Below, one piece after another: positions 42,288 to 51,079 of a stretch of DNA of 64,000 nt. The translations under genes were made by a program, and so were the position numbers. The notes beneath the pieces were generated by a model. That model saw only the letters and a list, made by a program, of their open reading frames with translations, had not been told where the DNA came from and did not search any database. The DNA is from UBA4742 sp002403895. GTDB taxonomy: Bacteria > Actinomycetota > Acidimicrobiia > Acidimicrobiales > Acidimicrobilacustridaceae. The DNA is taken from positions 11,690-75,689 of the forward strand of contig DAISGD010000009.1 of NCBI GenBank assembly GCA_036823295.1. Reading direction: 5' to 3'. The stretch's first letter is position 1, and each line of letters opens with the position of its first letter.

Positions 42288-43988
42288 ATGCAGCCGAGTA
42301 CCCCACCCCCAGCCCGTTCCAGCACATTGCGACGGTTCGGCCCCCTCATCGCCATCGTCGTGGTGGTCATCGTCGTGGCTGGGGTGGTAGTGGCCACCCG
42401 CCAGCGTGACGACTCGACCACCGCCACGCCGGCTACGACCGTACCGGCCAGCCGGGCCGGCGTGCTGTCGTTCACCGACGCCAAGGCGCAGGGTATCGAG
42501 AACACCATCAACTGGGGGGACCGGTGTGACACGGCGATCGGCAAGCTCAAGTACCCGTCGTTCTTCGCCGGTGACTGCTACGCCCCGTTCAGCGGCAACA
42601 ACGGGGGAGCCACCGCGTCGGGAGTCACGAGCGACAGCATCAAGGTGGTCATGTATCAGGCCCAGCCGAGCGACCCGGTGCTCAACTACATCACCGCCGC
42701 GGTGAAGGTCGACGACACCAACGACCAGACGTTCCAGACCATCAGGAACTGGACCCAGTTCTACGAGACCTTCTATGAGATGTACGGGCGCAAGGTCGAG
42801 TTGATCAAGTTCACCGCCTCCGGGACGTCGACCGACGAGGTCTCGGCCCGAGCCGACGCCACCACCATCGCCGAGGACATCAAGCCGTTCGCCGTCTGGG
42901 GTGGCCCGATCCTGACCACCGCCTTTGAGGAGGAGCTGGCTGCCCGCAAGGTGCTGTGCATCGATTGCGGCCCCGCCACGAGCTATGACCAGATGATCAA
43001 GGCTGGGCCCTACCTGTGGAACTTGGGCAGCATCGCCGAACAGATCCAAACCCACGTGGTTGAGTACCTGAGCAAGGAGTTGAAGGACGGCAACGCCGAC
43101 CACGCCGGCGACCCGGCGCTGCAGAGCCAGAAGCGCACGTTCGGACTCATCTACATCAGCACCAGCGCCGAATCTGAGCGGGTCGAGGGTGTCCTCGAGA
43201 AGAAGCTCGCGGACAACGGCATCACCCTGGCCGAGAAGGTGGCCTACAAATCGCCAGTTGATCTGCAGACCGACGCCCCGCAGCTCATGGCCAAGCTGAA
43301 GGCAGCCGGTGTGACCTCGGTGCTCTTCAGCGGTGACCCGGTGGCGCCCGGTCCGCTGACCGTGGCCGCCACTGGCCAGGAGTACTTCCCGGAGTGGATA
43401 GTCACCGGGGCGCCGCTCACCGACACGACGGCCTTCGCCCGCACGTACGACCAGAGGCAGTGGGCCCACGCCTTCGGCGTGAGTCAGCTGGCGGCCCGGG
43501 TCGATCCCCAAAAGAGCGGCACGCTGTTCCTCTACCGGTGGTTCTTCGGTCAGGACCCCCCGGCCCCGACTGGCTCGCCCACCAGGGTGATCGAGCCGGC
43601 GCTGTTCTACGCCGTGATCCAGGGCCTAGGCCCGAACCTCACCGCCCAGGGGTTCCAGGACGCGTTGTTCGCGGCCAGCCCCACCACTCGTGCGGTGACC
43701 CAGCCGTCGCTTTCGTATGGCGACAAGGGCATCTGGCCCGAGACCGACTATCTCGGGGTGGACGACGCCACGGAGGTGTGGTGGAACCCCGACGCTACCG
43801 GTCTGGACGAGATCCAGCGCAACGGCAAGGGCATGTACGAATACGTCGACGGCGGCCAGCGCTACCTACCCACCGAGTGGCCGTCGCGGCCGACCACGGC
43901 GTTCAACCCCGACGGGGCGGTGACCTTCTATCCCGAACCGCCCAGTTCGGAGCAGGTGCCGACGTATCCGTCACCGGCGGCGAAATGA
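42288..43988 (+). CDS. Liv-type substrate-binding protein
   Basis: A 566-residue periplasmic-binding-type protein, last gene of the Liv operon. It is anchored by one N-terminal helix (RFGPLIAIVVVVIVVAGVVV) rather than a lipobox. Past a Thr/Ala linker come GVTSDSIKVVMYQAQPSDPVL, then WTQFYETFYEMYGRKVELIK, ADATTIAEDIKPFAVWGGPI and LMAKLKAAGVTSVLFSGDPV, typical of the Peripla_BP_6 family but longer than usual (~380). ATG 42288 has GAAAGG upstream. The ligand is unknown; the length suggests something other than a simple amino acid. Confidence 0.88.
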   Translation: MQPSTPPPARSSTLRRFGPLIAIVVVVIVVAGVVVATRQRDDSTTATPATTVPASRAGVLSFTDAKAQGIENTINWGDRCDTAIGKLKYPSFFAGDCYAPFSGNNGGATASGVTSDSIKVVMYQAQPSDPVLNYITAAVKVDDTNDQTFQTIRNWTQFYETFYEMYGRKVELIKFTASGTSTDEVSARADATTIAEDIKPFAVWGGPILTTAFEEELAARKVLCIDCGPATSYDQMIKAGPYLWNLGSIAEQIQTHVVEYLSKELKDGNADHAGDPALQSQKRTFGLIYISTSAESERVEGVLEKKLADNGITLAEKVAYKSPVDLQTDAPQLMAKLKAAGVTSVLFSGDPVAPGPLTVAATGQEYFPEWIVTGAPLTDTTAFARTYDQRQWAHAFGVSQLAARVDPQKSGTLFLYRWFFGQDPPAPTGSPTRVIEPALFYAVIQGLGPNLTAQGFQDALFAASPTTRAVTQPSLSYGDKGIWPETDYLGVDDATEVWWNPDATGLDEIQRNGKGMYEYVDGGQRYLPTEWPSRPTTAFNPDGAVTFYPEPPSSEQVPTYPSPAAK

Positions 43989-44031
43989 GGCGAGCGCTCC
44001 GGAGACTGATGGCTTCGGTGACCGCCACCTG

Positions 44032-45198
44032 CTATATCAACGGGAGGCCGAGCATCAGGTCCCAGATTTGGAGCATCGCCGCATGGCTCATACCGGGTGT
44101 GTCGTTCACGCCGGCGGCGGCGTTGGGCGCAACGATCAGGTTCGGCACCGGATGGTCTTCGTCGTAGAGGACCACGACCGCAGTGTCACCGGAGGCGTAG
44201 CTGGCACTGGCGAGGATCTTGGCTACCCACAGCTTTGCGAACGAGTCGACGGTGGCGTTCCCGCAGTCATGGCCGTCATTGCAGAGAGTGGGCGTGACCA
44301 TCGCGTAGGTGGGAAGGTTGTTGACATCCAACTCGGTGAGAGGCCGGACCTCAGCAGCACAGAAGTCATGGTCGTTGTGGGCGGTCCCGTCCTGCGTGTA
44401 GGTCCCGAAGTAGTAGAGGGCGGGGATGTGGCGGGGAGCGTTGCCCGACGCTGAGCAGCCGGTGGTCGCGCCTTCGACGTAGCTGCGGGCCGTCCCTCCG
44501 GAGATGCGTACCTGGCGGAAGATGTTGTCGGCGGTCGTGCGGCACGTCGTGGACGGTGAGCAGTCATTCGCGATGCCGTCGGGGTCGTTGAGGCCCGACG
44601 TCAGCCCGATGTATTGGGTGAGGCTGTTCTCACTGGTGTTCGTTTCGGTCCAGTCAGAGAAGGTTGTGCATTTCAGGGCGAGGGAGTGGAGGTAGGGCAT
44701 GGCCGGGTCGCCGAATCCGACGCCGCCGACACCGGACCATGTCCGGTTTTCCATCATCACGACGACGATGTGGCGGTAGGCGGCGGGCGGGGTGGCCGTC
44801 GACCCGCACGGGTCGGTGGTGGGGGTCGTGGTCGTTGTGGTGACCACGCCGGTGCAGACCGGGGTGAGGGTGACGCCGCTGATCGTGTAGGTCAGGGCTT
44901 GGGTGCCGTGGCAGCGGATCTTGGCGGAGCTGCCGTGGACTGTGAGTGTCGGGGTGGCCCAGGTTGGGGCGGTCGTGTTGGCCGGTTCGGTGCATGACAC
45001 TTGGAGCGACAGGTCGTCGTTGTAGGTGGCGGTGATGGCGGTCGGGTTGTCGGCGGCGGCGCAGACGGCGGTGATGTTGTCGCCGGACGCGATGGTGACG
45101 GTGTTGGTGGGTGCGTCCCAGGAGCGGGGGCCGAGGCAGGCGACCGCGGCGGCGATGACGACCCCGACGAGAGCAATCCGGCTGAGTTTCGACAGCAT
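44032..45198 (-). CDS. Secreted phosphoesterase (alkaline phosphatase-like superfamily)
   Basis: A 388-residue exported protein with a signal peptide (MLSKLSRIALVGVVIAAAVA, then C). An N-terminal all-beta region (~30-115) is joined by a Thr-rich linker to a phosphoesterase domain of the AcpA/phospholipase C family: AYRHIVVVMMENRTWSGVGG (metal-binding Glu-Asn), SENSLTQYIGLTSGLNDPDG (the Ser/Thr region), TPTLCNDGHDCG and DTAVVVLYDEDHP. Substrates may be phospholipids or phosphomonoesters. Good AGGAG upstream of ATG. Next to an IS3 scar and Thr/Cys-rich unlike its neighbours, so possibly acquired. Confidence 0.83.
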   Translation of the reverse strand: MLSKLSRIALVGVVIAAAVACLGPRSWDAPTNTVTIASGDNITAVCAAADNPTAITATYNDDLSLQVSCTEPANTTAPTWATPTLTVHGSSAKIRCHGTQALTYTISGVTLTPVCTGVVTTTTTTPTTDPCGSTATPPAAYRHIVVVMMENRTWSGVGGVGFGDPAMPYLHSLALKCTTFSDWTETNTSENSLTQYIGLTSGLNDPDGIANDCSPSTTCRTTADNIFRQVRISGGTARSYVEGATTGCSASGNAPRHIPALYYFGTYTQDGTAHNDHDFCAAEVRPLTELDVNNLPTYAMVTPTLCNDGHDCGNATVDSFAKLWVAKILASASYASGDTAVVVLYDEDHPVPNLIVAPNAAAGVNDTPGMSHAAMLQIWDLMLGLPLI

Positions 45199-45271
45199 GG
45201 GTGGCTCCTAGGGGTGATAGGTGACAGCGAAATCACTAGACGGGGCATCTCCCTGTCGGCCGGACGGGTGG

Positions 45272-45390
45272 TTATGAGGCTTGACGGTAATGCTGTTCCC
45301 ACTCGAGGGGTGGGATGTCGTTGAGGGTGCTGTGAAGTCTCGATGTGTTGTACCAGTTGATCCACTTGAGCATCTGGCGGGCTTGTCGAC
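45272..45390 (-). pseudogene. IS3-family transposase C-terminal remnant
   Basis: About 38 codons on the minus strand ending at a TAA read QMLKWINWYNTSRLHSTLND, then IPPLEWEQHYRQAS. This is the extreme C-terminus of an IS3-type OrfB integrase (W-Y-N-x-x-R-L-H-S with the trailing PxEWExxYRQ). The frame is closed by a stop just upstream and no other part of the element or terminal repeats is visible. It is a scar between the PAC2 gene and the phosphoesterase gene; the rest of 45199-45426 holds no gene. Confidence 0.75.
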
Positions 45391-45426
45391 TCCTTCACCC
45401 AGAAGGCCATCGATCGTTTGAGCAGA

Positions 45427-46287
45427 TCAGGGATTGTCTTGATCGCGTAGGTAACGCTCAAGTTCGGCGGCGAGTTCCTCCCCTGAGGGGAGGGGCCCGC
45501 CGTCGTTCTCGCTCACGGCGTCGGCTTGTTGTTCGAGCTGACGCACGAGTTGCTGGTGCTCGTCGCTGTCGGCGATGAGCGCGTCGAGCCGGCTGCGGGC
45601 GGCCAACGCGTCGTCGCGCAACGGCTCTGGATCGAACCGCAGGTCGGCCACCAGGTGCAGGGCATCCAGGAGGGCGGCACCCGCCGCGGGGTAGGGCATG
45701 GCTGAGGCGTAGTGGGGCACCTGGGCCCACAGGCCGAGCGCAGGGATTCCGAGGCTGTTGGCGTGTTCCTCGATGGCGGCCTGCACCCCGGCCGGCACAT
45801 CGACCCGACCGTGTACGAAGCCGGCCCGGTCGGCGAGTTCTCCCGCGCCGGTCGTCGACACCACTCGGGTGATGCGAGTGTGGGGGACCGGGGCCGGGTA
45901 GGCCCCCAGCCCGACGATCATGCGGGCCCCGAGCGCCATGCTCAGGGTGACGACCGCGTCGGAGAAAGCCCGCCATGCGTGGTCGGGCTCGGCCCCCATC
46001 AACAACAAGACGTCGTTGTCGGCCAGGTCGGAGGTGGCGCGTAGCTCGATGGTGGGCCAGCTCAAACCGGTCTGGATCCCGTCAACCAGGTGCATCGTCG
46101 GCCGCCGAGCCCGGTGGTCGAGCAGGCTGTCGGCATCGAACGTGGCCACCAGCTCGGAGGATCGGGCCCCGACGATGGTCTCGAGTGCGGCGGAGGCGCC
46201 CAGGCCGGCGTCGATCCAGCCGTCGAGCACGACGACCACGACGGGGGAGTCGAGGTCCGGGTGCTGCACGTAGTTGTACAGACTCAT
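45427..46287 (-). CDS. PAC2-family protein
   Basis: A 286-residue PAC2 protein. The core VVVVVLDGWIDAGLGASAALET, HLVDGIQTGLSWPTIELR and ARMIVGLGAYPAPVPHTR matches the actinobacterial PAC2 family (proteasome-assembly-chaperone-like fold), with a Glu/Asp-rich helical C-terminus. Members often travel with proteasome or unknown metabolic genes; function here is unknown. The ATG overlaps the stop of the phosphotransferase gene (ATGA). The IS3 scar begins ~37 bases after its stop. Confidence 0.88.
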   Translation of the reverse strand: MSLYNYVQHPDLDSPVVVVVLDGWIDAGLGASAALETIVGARSSELVATFDADSLLDHRARRPTMHLVDGIQTGLSWPTIELRATSDLADNDVLLLMGAEPDHAWRAFSDAVVTLSMALGARMIVGLGAYPAPVPHTRITRVVSTTGAGELADRAGFVHGRVDVPAGVQAAIEEHANSLGIPALGLWAQVPHYASAMPYPAAGAALLDALHLVADLRFDPEPLRDDALAARSRLDALIADSDEHQQLVRQLEQQADAVSENDGGPLPSGEELAAELERYLRDQDNP

Positions 46288-47330
46288 TCGATCCGGCCAA
46301 TCGCTTGGCGGGCGGATTCGACGAGGCCGGTGACCTGCTCGGCGAAGAAGTCGAAGGCGCCCGTGTCGGCCCCGCGATCGCCCATGGCCCCGCCGATGTA
46401 GCGGGCGTAGACGCCCTCCACGATGCAGGCCAGCTTCCAGTAGCCGAAGGCCACGTAGTAGTCGATGGCGGAAAGGTCCCGGCCGGAGATGGCGGCGTAG
46501 CGTTCGAGGAGATCGCTGCGCCGCAGGAACCCGTCGAGCGTGGTCGCTCCGCCGACGGTGGCCGGGCCGACATCGCCGGGGTCGTTCCAATAGACCATGA
46601 GCAGGCCGACATCGGCCAGGGGATCACCCAGGGTGCAGATCTCCCAGTCGAGCACGGCCAGGATCTGCCCGTCGGGGCCCAGCATGCAGTTGTCGAGGCG
46701 GTAGTCGCCGTGGACGATGGTGGCCGGCCCCTGGGCCGGGACCAGGCGCAGGAGTGCTTGGTGGACCTCGTCGAGCATGGGGAGCTCGCGGGTCTTGGAC
46801 TTCTCGAACTGGCCGTACCAGCGCTTCAGTTGGCGCTCGATGTAGCCCTCGTGGCGGCCGAGGTCGGCCAAGCCGACGGCGTCCAGGTCGACCGAATGGA
46901 TCCGGGCCAGCACGTCGACGATCGATTCGCTCGACGTGTGCCGCTGCGCCTCGGACAGCGTCTCGCCCACCGACAGGTCGCGGACCACGATGCCGTCCAC
47001 GAAGTCCATGACGTAGAACGGCGCACCGTTCACCGACTCGTCGGTGCAAAGACCGATGGTGGGGGCGACGGGGACATCGGTGGGCGCCAGGGCGGAGATG
47101 ATGCGGTGCTCGCGGCCCATGTCGTGGGCCGTGGCCAGTACCTGGCCGAGGGGTGGGCGGCGCAGCACCCACGCATGGTCCGCCTCGTCGGTCACCCGGT
47201 ACGTGAGGTTCGAGTGGCCGCCGGCGATGAGCTCGAAGTGCAGGGACGGACGGACCTCGGGGGCATGGGTCTCGAACCAGGCGGTGACGTGGTCAACGTC
47301 GACGCCCTCCACTGACTGGCTCGCTTCCAC
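46284..47330 (-). CDS. APH-type phosphotransferase family protein
   Basis: A 348-residue kinase-fold protein of the aminoglycoside phosphotransferase-like family. The N-lobe is LIAGGHSNLTYRVTDEADHAWVLRRPPLG. The catalytic loop is ATIVHGDYRLDNCML (H-G-D-x-x-x-x-N) and the metal motif ILAVLDWEICTLGDPLADVG. This subfamily is commonly encoded beside acyl-CoA dehydrogenases in actinobacteria and is not a resistance enzyme by default. The GTG has GGAGGGG 4-6 bases upstream. No acyl-CoA dehydrogenase is in the window. Confidence 0.88.
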   Translation of the reverse strand: MEASQSVEGVDVDHVTAWFETHAPEVRPSLHFELIAGGHSNLTYRVTDEADHAWVLRRPPLGQVLATAHDMGREHRIISALAPTDVPVAPTIGLCTDESVNGAPFYVMDFVDGIVVRDLSVGETLSEAQRHTSSESIVDVLARIHSVDLDAVGLADLGRHEGYIERQLKRWYGQFEKSKTRELPMLDEVHQALLRLVPAQGPATIVHGDYRLDNCMLGPDGQILAVLDWEICTLGDPLADVGLLMVYWNDPGDVGPATVGGATTLDGFLRRSDLLERYAAISGRDLSAIDYYVAFGYWKLACIVEGVYARYIGGAMGDRGADTGAFDFFAEQVTGLVESARQAIGRIE

Positions 47331-47374
47331 TGCATCCCCTCCGTGCGTTCCGACCGCCGGGCCGTCCGCGGATC

Positions 47375-47417
47375 GTTCATGAGAAAGGACCACGCTACCG
47401 GTTGCGCCGTCATGAAC
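47375..47417. promoter_or_regulatory. Inverted repeat in the phosphotransferase/co-chaperone divergent region
   Basis: GTTCATGA (47375-47382) and TCATGAAC (47410-47417) form a perfect 8-bp inverted repeat with 27 bases between, in the 120-base gap between divergent genes. A looping operator is possible, but chance cannot be excluded. Confidence 0.25.
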
Positions 47418-47436
47418 GGGAACGGACGACGCGCCG

Positions 47437-47442
47437 TATCCT
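47437..47442 (+). promoter_or_regulatory. -10 box of the thioredoxin-like gene
   Basis: TATCCT, 8 bases before GTG 47451; leaderless arrangement. It supports that start over ATG 47412. Confidence 0.4.
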
Positions 47443-47450
47443 TGCTCTTC

Positions 47451-48161
47451 GTGACCATCGATGTGACCGACGCGACCTTCGAAACCGACGTCCTCATCCG
47501 TGCTGATGGCCTCCCTGTGGTCGTCGACCTGTGGGCACCGTGGTGCGGACCTTGCCTGACCCTGGGGCCCATCTTGGAAAAGGTGGTGGATGCCACCGGA
47601 GGCAAGGTGGTTCTGGCCAAGGTGAACGTGGACGAGAACCCGGAGACCTCGGCCGTCTTCCGGGTCCAGGGGATCCCTGCCGTGTACGCCGTGCGGGACG
47701 GCCAGGTGGTCGACGGCTTCGTGGGCGCTCAGGGCGAGGCCGAGGTGCAAGCCTTCGTCGATGGCTTGTTGCCGACCGAGACCGAGGCCGAAGTCGAGCA
47801 GTTGGTCACCGCCGGCGACGAAGCGTCCTTGCGGGCAGCCCTGGAGTTGAGCCCCGATCACGAGGGGGCCATCGTGGCGCTGGGCGAGTTGCTGGTTGAG
47901 GCCGGCCAACCGGAGGCCGCGCTGGAGCTCCTGGCCCGGATCCCCGAGACGGCTACCACCCGCCGGGTGGCGGCGCTGGCTCGGTCGGGCGACGCCGGCG
48001 CCGACGCCGACGACATCCCGGTCAAGCTCGACGAGCTCCTCGGTCGGGTGCGGGGCGACGATGAGGCCCGCCAGGAGTTCGTCGATCTGCTGGAGCTCCT
48101 CGGCCCCGATGACCCCCGCACGGCCGAGTACCGCCGAAAGCTCACCGCCCACCTCTTCTGA
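47451..48161 (+). CDS. Thioredoxin-fold co-chaperone (YbbN-like)
   Basis: A 236-residue protein. The N-terminal thioredoxin domain has the redox site VVDLWAPWCGPC (~residue 25-36) and the cis-Pro region VQGIPAVYAVRDGQ. The C-terminal half has YbbN-type helical repeats (EQLVTAGDEASLRAALELSP, EGAIVALGELLVEAGQPE, RQEFVDLLELLGPDDPRTAE). YbbN proteins chaperone clients for DnaK and GroEL. Unlike E. coli YbbN, both Cys of CGPC are kept, so disulfide activity is possible. Confidence 0.9.
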   Translation: MTIDVTDATFETDVLIRADGLPVVVDLWAPWCGPCLTLGPILEKVVDATGGKVVLAKVNVDENPETSAVFRVQGIPAVYAVRDGQVVDGFVGAQGEAEVQAFVDGLLPTETEAEVEQLVTAGDEASLRAALELSPDHEGAIVALGELLVEAGQPEAALELLARIPETATTRRVAALARSGDAGADADDIPVKLDELLGRVRGDDEARQEFVDLLELLGPDDPRTAEYRRKLTAHLF

Positions 48162-48368
48162 CGCTTCCTCGTCCGCTTCTTCGTGGACGCCCGGACCGGG
48201 TCCGACCGCGCACCTTCGGCTGGACGTCTGGCTCGGCCCGAAACTGTCTCCTGACAAGCGTCGAGCCTGGGCGTACGCTCGGGTCGCTCCCTCGGCCTCA
48301 TCGGCCCGAACACCCTTCCTCGCACGCTTCCCCCGCCTGCCGCCTTGTAGTGCGACACCGGAGGGACC

Positions 48369-49115
48369 GTGCCCCGTTCTTCACCCCTGCGTCCGTCCCC
48401 TGACGATGCCGATCGCGGCGTCGTCACCGGTGACTGGTTGGATCGGGCCAGCTCGTGGCTGCCGCGCCCATTGCCGGCCCGCGCGGGCGTGTGGCTCGCC
48501 GCCGGCCTCGTAGTGCTGGCCGTCGCCGTCGGGGCCGTCGTGGTGGTCAGCCGAGGCTCTGGCTCGGGCTCGCCGCCGGTGTCGCTGCCCATGGCTCACG
48601 GCCCGGGCACGTCCGCCGCGGGGGCGGGTGGCGGCGACGGTTCGCCCACCATTGCCGCCGGTCAGCTCATCGTCCAGGCGGCGGGCGCGGTGACCCGACC
48701 AGGGGTGTACCGCCTGGCGGCGGGCACTCGGGTGGGCGACCTGGTCGACGCCGCTGGCGGCCTCACGCCCGAGGCCGATCCCGATCGGATAAACCTGGCT
48801 GCACCGCTGGCCGACGGGGCACGGATCTACCTCCTGCGCCGGGGCGAGGCGGAGCCGGGGCCGGTAGTGGACGGGGGAGCGGGCTCGACGACAGGCGGTC
48901 CAGATACCGCGACGGCGCCCGTCCAGCCCCTCGATCTCAACACGGCGACAGTGGATCAGCTCGACTCGCTTCCCGGTGTGGGTCCGGCCACCGCCGCGGC
49001 CATCGTCGACGATCGGCGCCAGCACGGCCCCTTCGGGTCCGTCGACGACTTGGCTCGGGTGCGGGGCATCGGCCCGGCCAAGCTGGCCGCCTTACGCAGC
49101 CGGGTGCGAGTGTGA
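48369..49115 (+). CDS. comEA: ComEA-like competence DNA-binding protein
   Basis: A 248-residue membrane-anchored DNA receptor. One TM helix (GVWLAAGLVVLAVAVGAVVV, ~40-60), a Gly/Ser linker, an SLBB-type domain (QAAGAVTRPGVYRLAAGTRV, ~residue 102-150) and a C-terminal helix-hairpin-helix DNA-binding domain (LDLNTATVDQLDSLPGVGPA, ~185-245). GGAGGGACC lies directly before the GTG start. The stop overlaps the comEC start (GTGA). It probably binds incoming double-stranded DNA for ComEC. Confidence 0.94.
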   Translation: MPRSSPLRPSPDDADRGVVTGDWLDRASSWLPRPLPARAGVWLAAGLVVLAVAVGAVVVVSRGSGSGSPPVSLPMAHGPGTSAAGAGGGDGSPTIAAGQLIVQAAGAVTRPGVYRLAAGTRVGDLVDAAGGLTPEADPDRINLAAPLADGARIYLLRRGEAEPGPVVDGGAGSTTGGPDTATAPVQPLDLNTATVDQLDSLPGVGPATAAAIVDDRRQHGPFGSVDDLARVRGIGPAKLAALRSRVRV

Positions 49116-51079
49116 CCGCCCTGAAGGGGGGTGCGGCGGCCCGGCGTCAGCTCAGCGACGTCGGGGCGGTGGCGCTGGCGGTGGGCGCCGGGCTGGGGGC
49201 GTGGGCGGCCTTCCCGGTTCCGGTTTGGCCGGCGCTGGCCGTGGCGATCGCCGTGTTCGTGGCCCGCCGTCCGGTGCTGCTCTTCGTGGCGGTCACCGCG
49301 CTGGCCTCGGGCCTGGCCGCGCAGGCGCTGGCCGGCGCCCACCCCGCGGCCGAGGGACCCCTGGCGGGACGGGCCGTCGTGCTCACCGACCCGGCGCCGA
49401 TGGCCGGCGCGGTACGGGCCGAGGTCCGGGTCGCGGGCCACCATTTCGACCTCTGGGCCCGGGGGCCCGCCGCCGCCGCGCTCCGCAACGTGATGGCCGG
49501 ACAGGAGATCGATCTGGCGGGAACGGTCACTCCCAGAGCGGCGACGGACGACTACCAACTGCATCGCCACATCGTGGGGAGGCTGACCGCCGAGAGGCTC
49601 CAGCGGCGCGGTGGGGGCAACACGGTGGCGCAGGTGGCCAACCAGGTGCGCGCCGTGCTGGAACGGGGCGCAGAGGTGCTACCCCGTGAGCGGCGGGTGC
49701 TCTTCGCCGGCTTCGTGCTCGGCGACACCCGGGACGAGTCGGTGACCACCGAGGACGACTTCCGGGGCGCCGGGCTCGGCCATCTGCTTGTGGTGTCGGG
49801 CGAGAACGTGGCTTTTGTGTTGGCCGCGGTGGCGCCACTGGTGCGCCGGCTCGGCTCGCCGGGTCGCTGGGTTCTCACCCTCGCCGTGCTGGGGTTGTTC
49901 GCCGTGATGACCCGGTTCGAACCGTCGGTCCTGAGAGCAACGGTGATGGCGGCCCTGGCCGTCACCGCCTGGGCTCTGGGTCGGCCGGTGACGGGGATCC
50001 GGATCCTGGCACTTTGCGTCACCGGCCTGGTGCTCGCCGATCCACTGTTGGTCGGGGTGTTGGGCTTTCGCCTGTCGGTGGCGGCGTCGGCGGGGATCCT
50101 GGTGCTGGCCCGGCCCCTCACCGCCGCCCTGCCGCTTCCTCGATGGGTGGCGTCGATGGTGGCAGTCACCCTTGCCGCCCAGCTCGGCGTGGCACCGCTG
50201 TTGGTGATGCGCCCCGGTGGGTTGCCGGTGGCCGCGCTGCCCGCCAATGTGGCCGCCGAGCCGGCCGCGGCCGCGGTCATGGCCTGGGGCCTCACCGGCG
50301 GGCTGGTGGCCGGGCTCAGCGGCGGTCTAGTAGCCACGGTGTTGCACGTGCCCTCCACCCTCTTGCTGTGGTGGGTGGCGTCGGTGGCCCGGTGGGCGGC
50401 CCACCTGGGCCTGGGTGACCTGTCGCCCGCCGCGCTGGTGGCGGCCGCGGTGATCGGTGGCGCCGCCGTCCTGGCCCACCGGCGCCGACGCTCTTATGAG
50501 GCCGTCGTGTTGTGGCTGGCGGTGGTCGCCGTTCTGGCTGTGCCGGGCTGGCTCGAGCGCACGCCGCCGCGGCGAACGGCCCTGCCCGGGGTGGGCACGC
50601 TGTGGCGGTCCCGGCCGGGCGATGGCGCGGTGGCCGCGGTGTTGGTGTTGGAGGCGGGGGCCCGGCCGCTCGACGTACTGGGCGGACTCCGCCGAGCCGG
50701 GGTTAGCCGCCTCGACCTGGTGGTGGTACCGAGGGGAACCCGTACGGCTGAGGCTCTGATCACCACGATCGCCTCCCGGGTCCGGATCGACCGGACCTGG
50801 GTTCCGGCATCGGGCCCGACTGGCGCCGGTACCCAGTCGGCCCCGGCCGGCCGCGGGGGCGAAGTAGCCCACCCCCGCCAGGCCGATGAGGCCGAGCTGG
50901 GCGGCCTCCACCTCGTGGTCACCGCCGATACCCCCACCCTGGAGGTCGAGATCACCGTCGACTCGGAGACGGCGACAGACGGCGGTGTAGGTTCGGCCGG
51001 TGCACCTCGCGCTCGGTCCCCACCGCTTCGACGTGACCCATCGGGCCGTCGTGATGGGCATCCTCAACCGCACGCCTGA
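49112..51079 (+). CDS. comEC: ComEC-like DNA-uptake channel protein
   Basis: A 655-residue polytopic protein of the ComEC/Rec2 family, the channel that carries single-stranded DNA across the membrane. After two or three helices and a DUF4131-like region, the competence domain shows LVVSGENVAFVLAAVAPLVR (the HLLxVSGxxV motif), FEPSVLRATVMAAL and ADPLLVGVLGFRLSVAASAGIL. The C-terminal ~120 residues align only loosely with the metallo-beta-lactamase domain: the HxHxDH motif is missing. The last 79 bases overlap the next gene, so the C-terminus may be non-conserved. Confidence 0.9.
   Translation: MTALKGGAAARRQLSDVGAVALAVGAGLGAWAAFPVPVWPALAVAIAVFVARRPVLLFVAVTALASGLAAQALAGAHPAAEGPLAGRAVVLTDPAPMAGAVRAEVRVAGHHFDLWARGPAAAALRNVMAGQEIDLAGTVTPRAATDDYQLHRHIVGRLTAERLQRRGGGNTVAQVANQVRAVLERGAEVLPRERRVLFAGFVLGDTRDESVTTEDDFRGAGLGHLLVVSGENVAFVLAAVAPLVRRLGSPGRWVLTLAVLGLFAVMTRFEPSVLRATVMAALAVTAWALGRPVTGIRILALCVTGLVLADPLLVGVLGFRLSVAASAGILVLARPLTAALPLPRWVASMVAVTLAAQLGVAPLLVMRPGGLPVAALPANVAAEPAAAAVMAWGLTGGLVAGLSGGLVATVLHVPSTLLLWWVASVARWAAHLGLGDLSPAALVAAAVIGGAAVLAHRRRRSYEAVVLWLAVVAVLAVPGWLERTPPRRTALPGVGTLWRSRPGDGAVAAVLVLEAGARPLDVLGGLRRAGVSRLDLVVVPRGTRTAEALITTIASRVRIDRTWVPASGPTGAGTQSAPAGRGGEVAHPRQADEAELGGLHLVVTADTPTLEVEITVDSETATDGGVGSAGAPRARSPPLRRDPSGRRDGHPQPHA
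50988..50993 (+). promoter_or_regulatory. -10 box of the FolP2-like gene
   Basis: TAGGTT inside the 3' end of comEC, 6 bases before GTG 51000. It would give the folP-like gene its own leaderless transcript. Confidence 0.45.
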
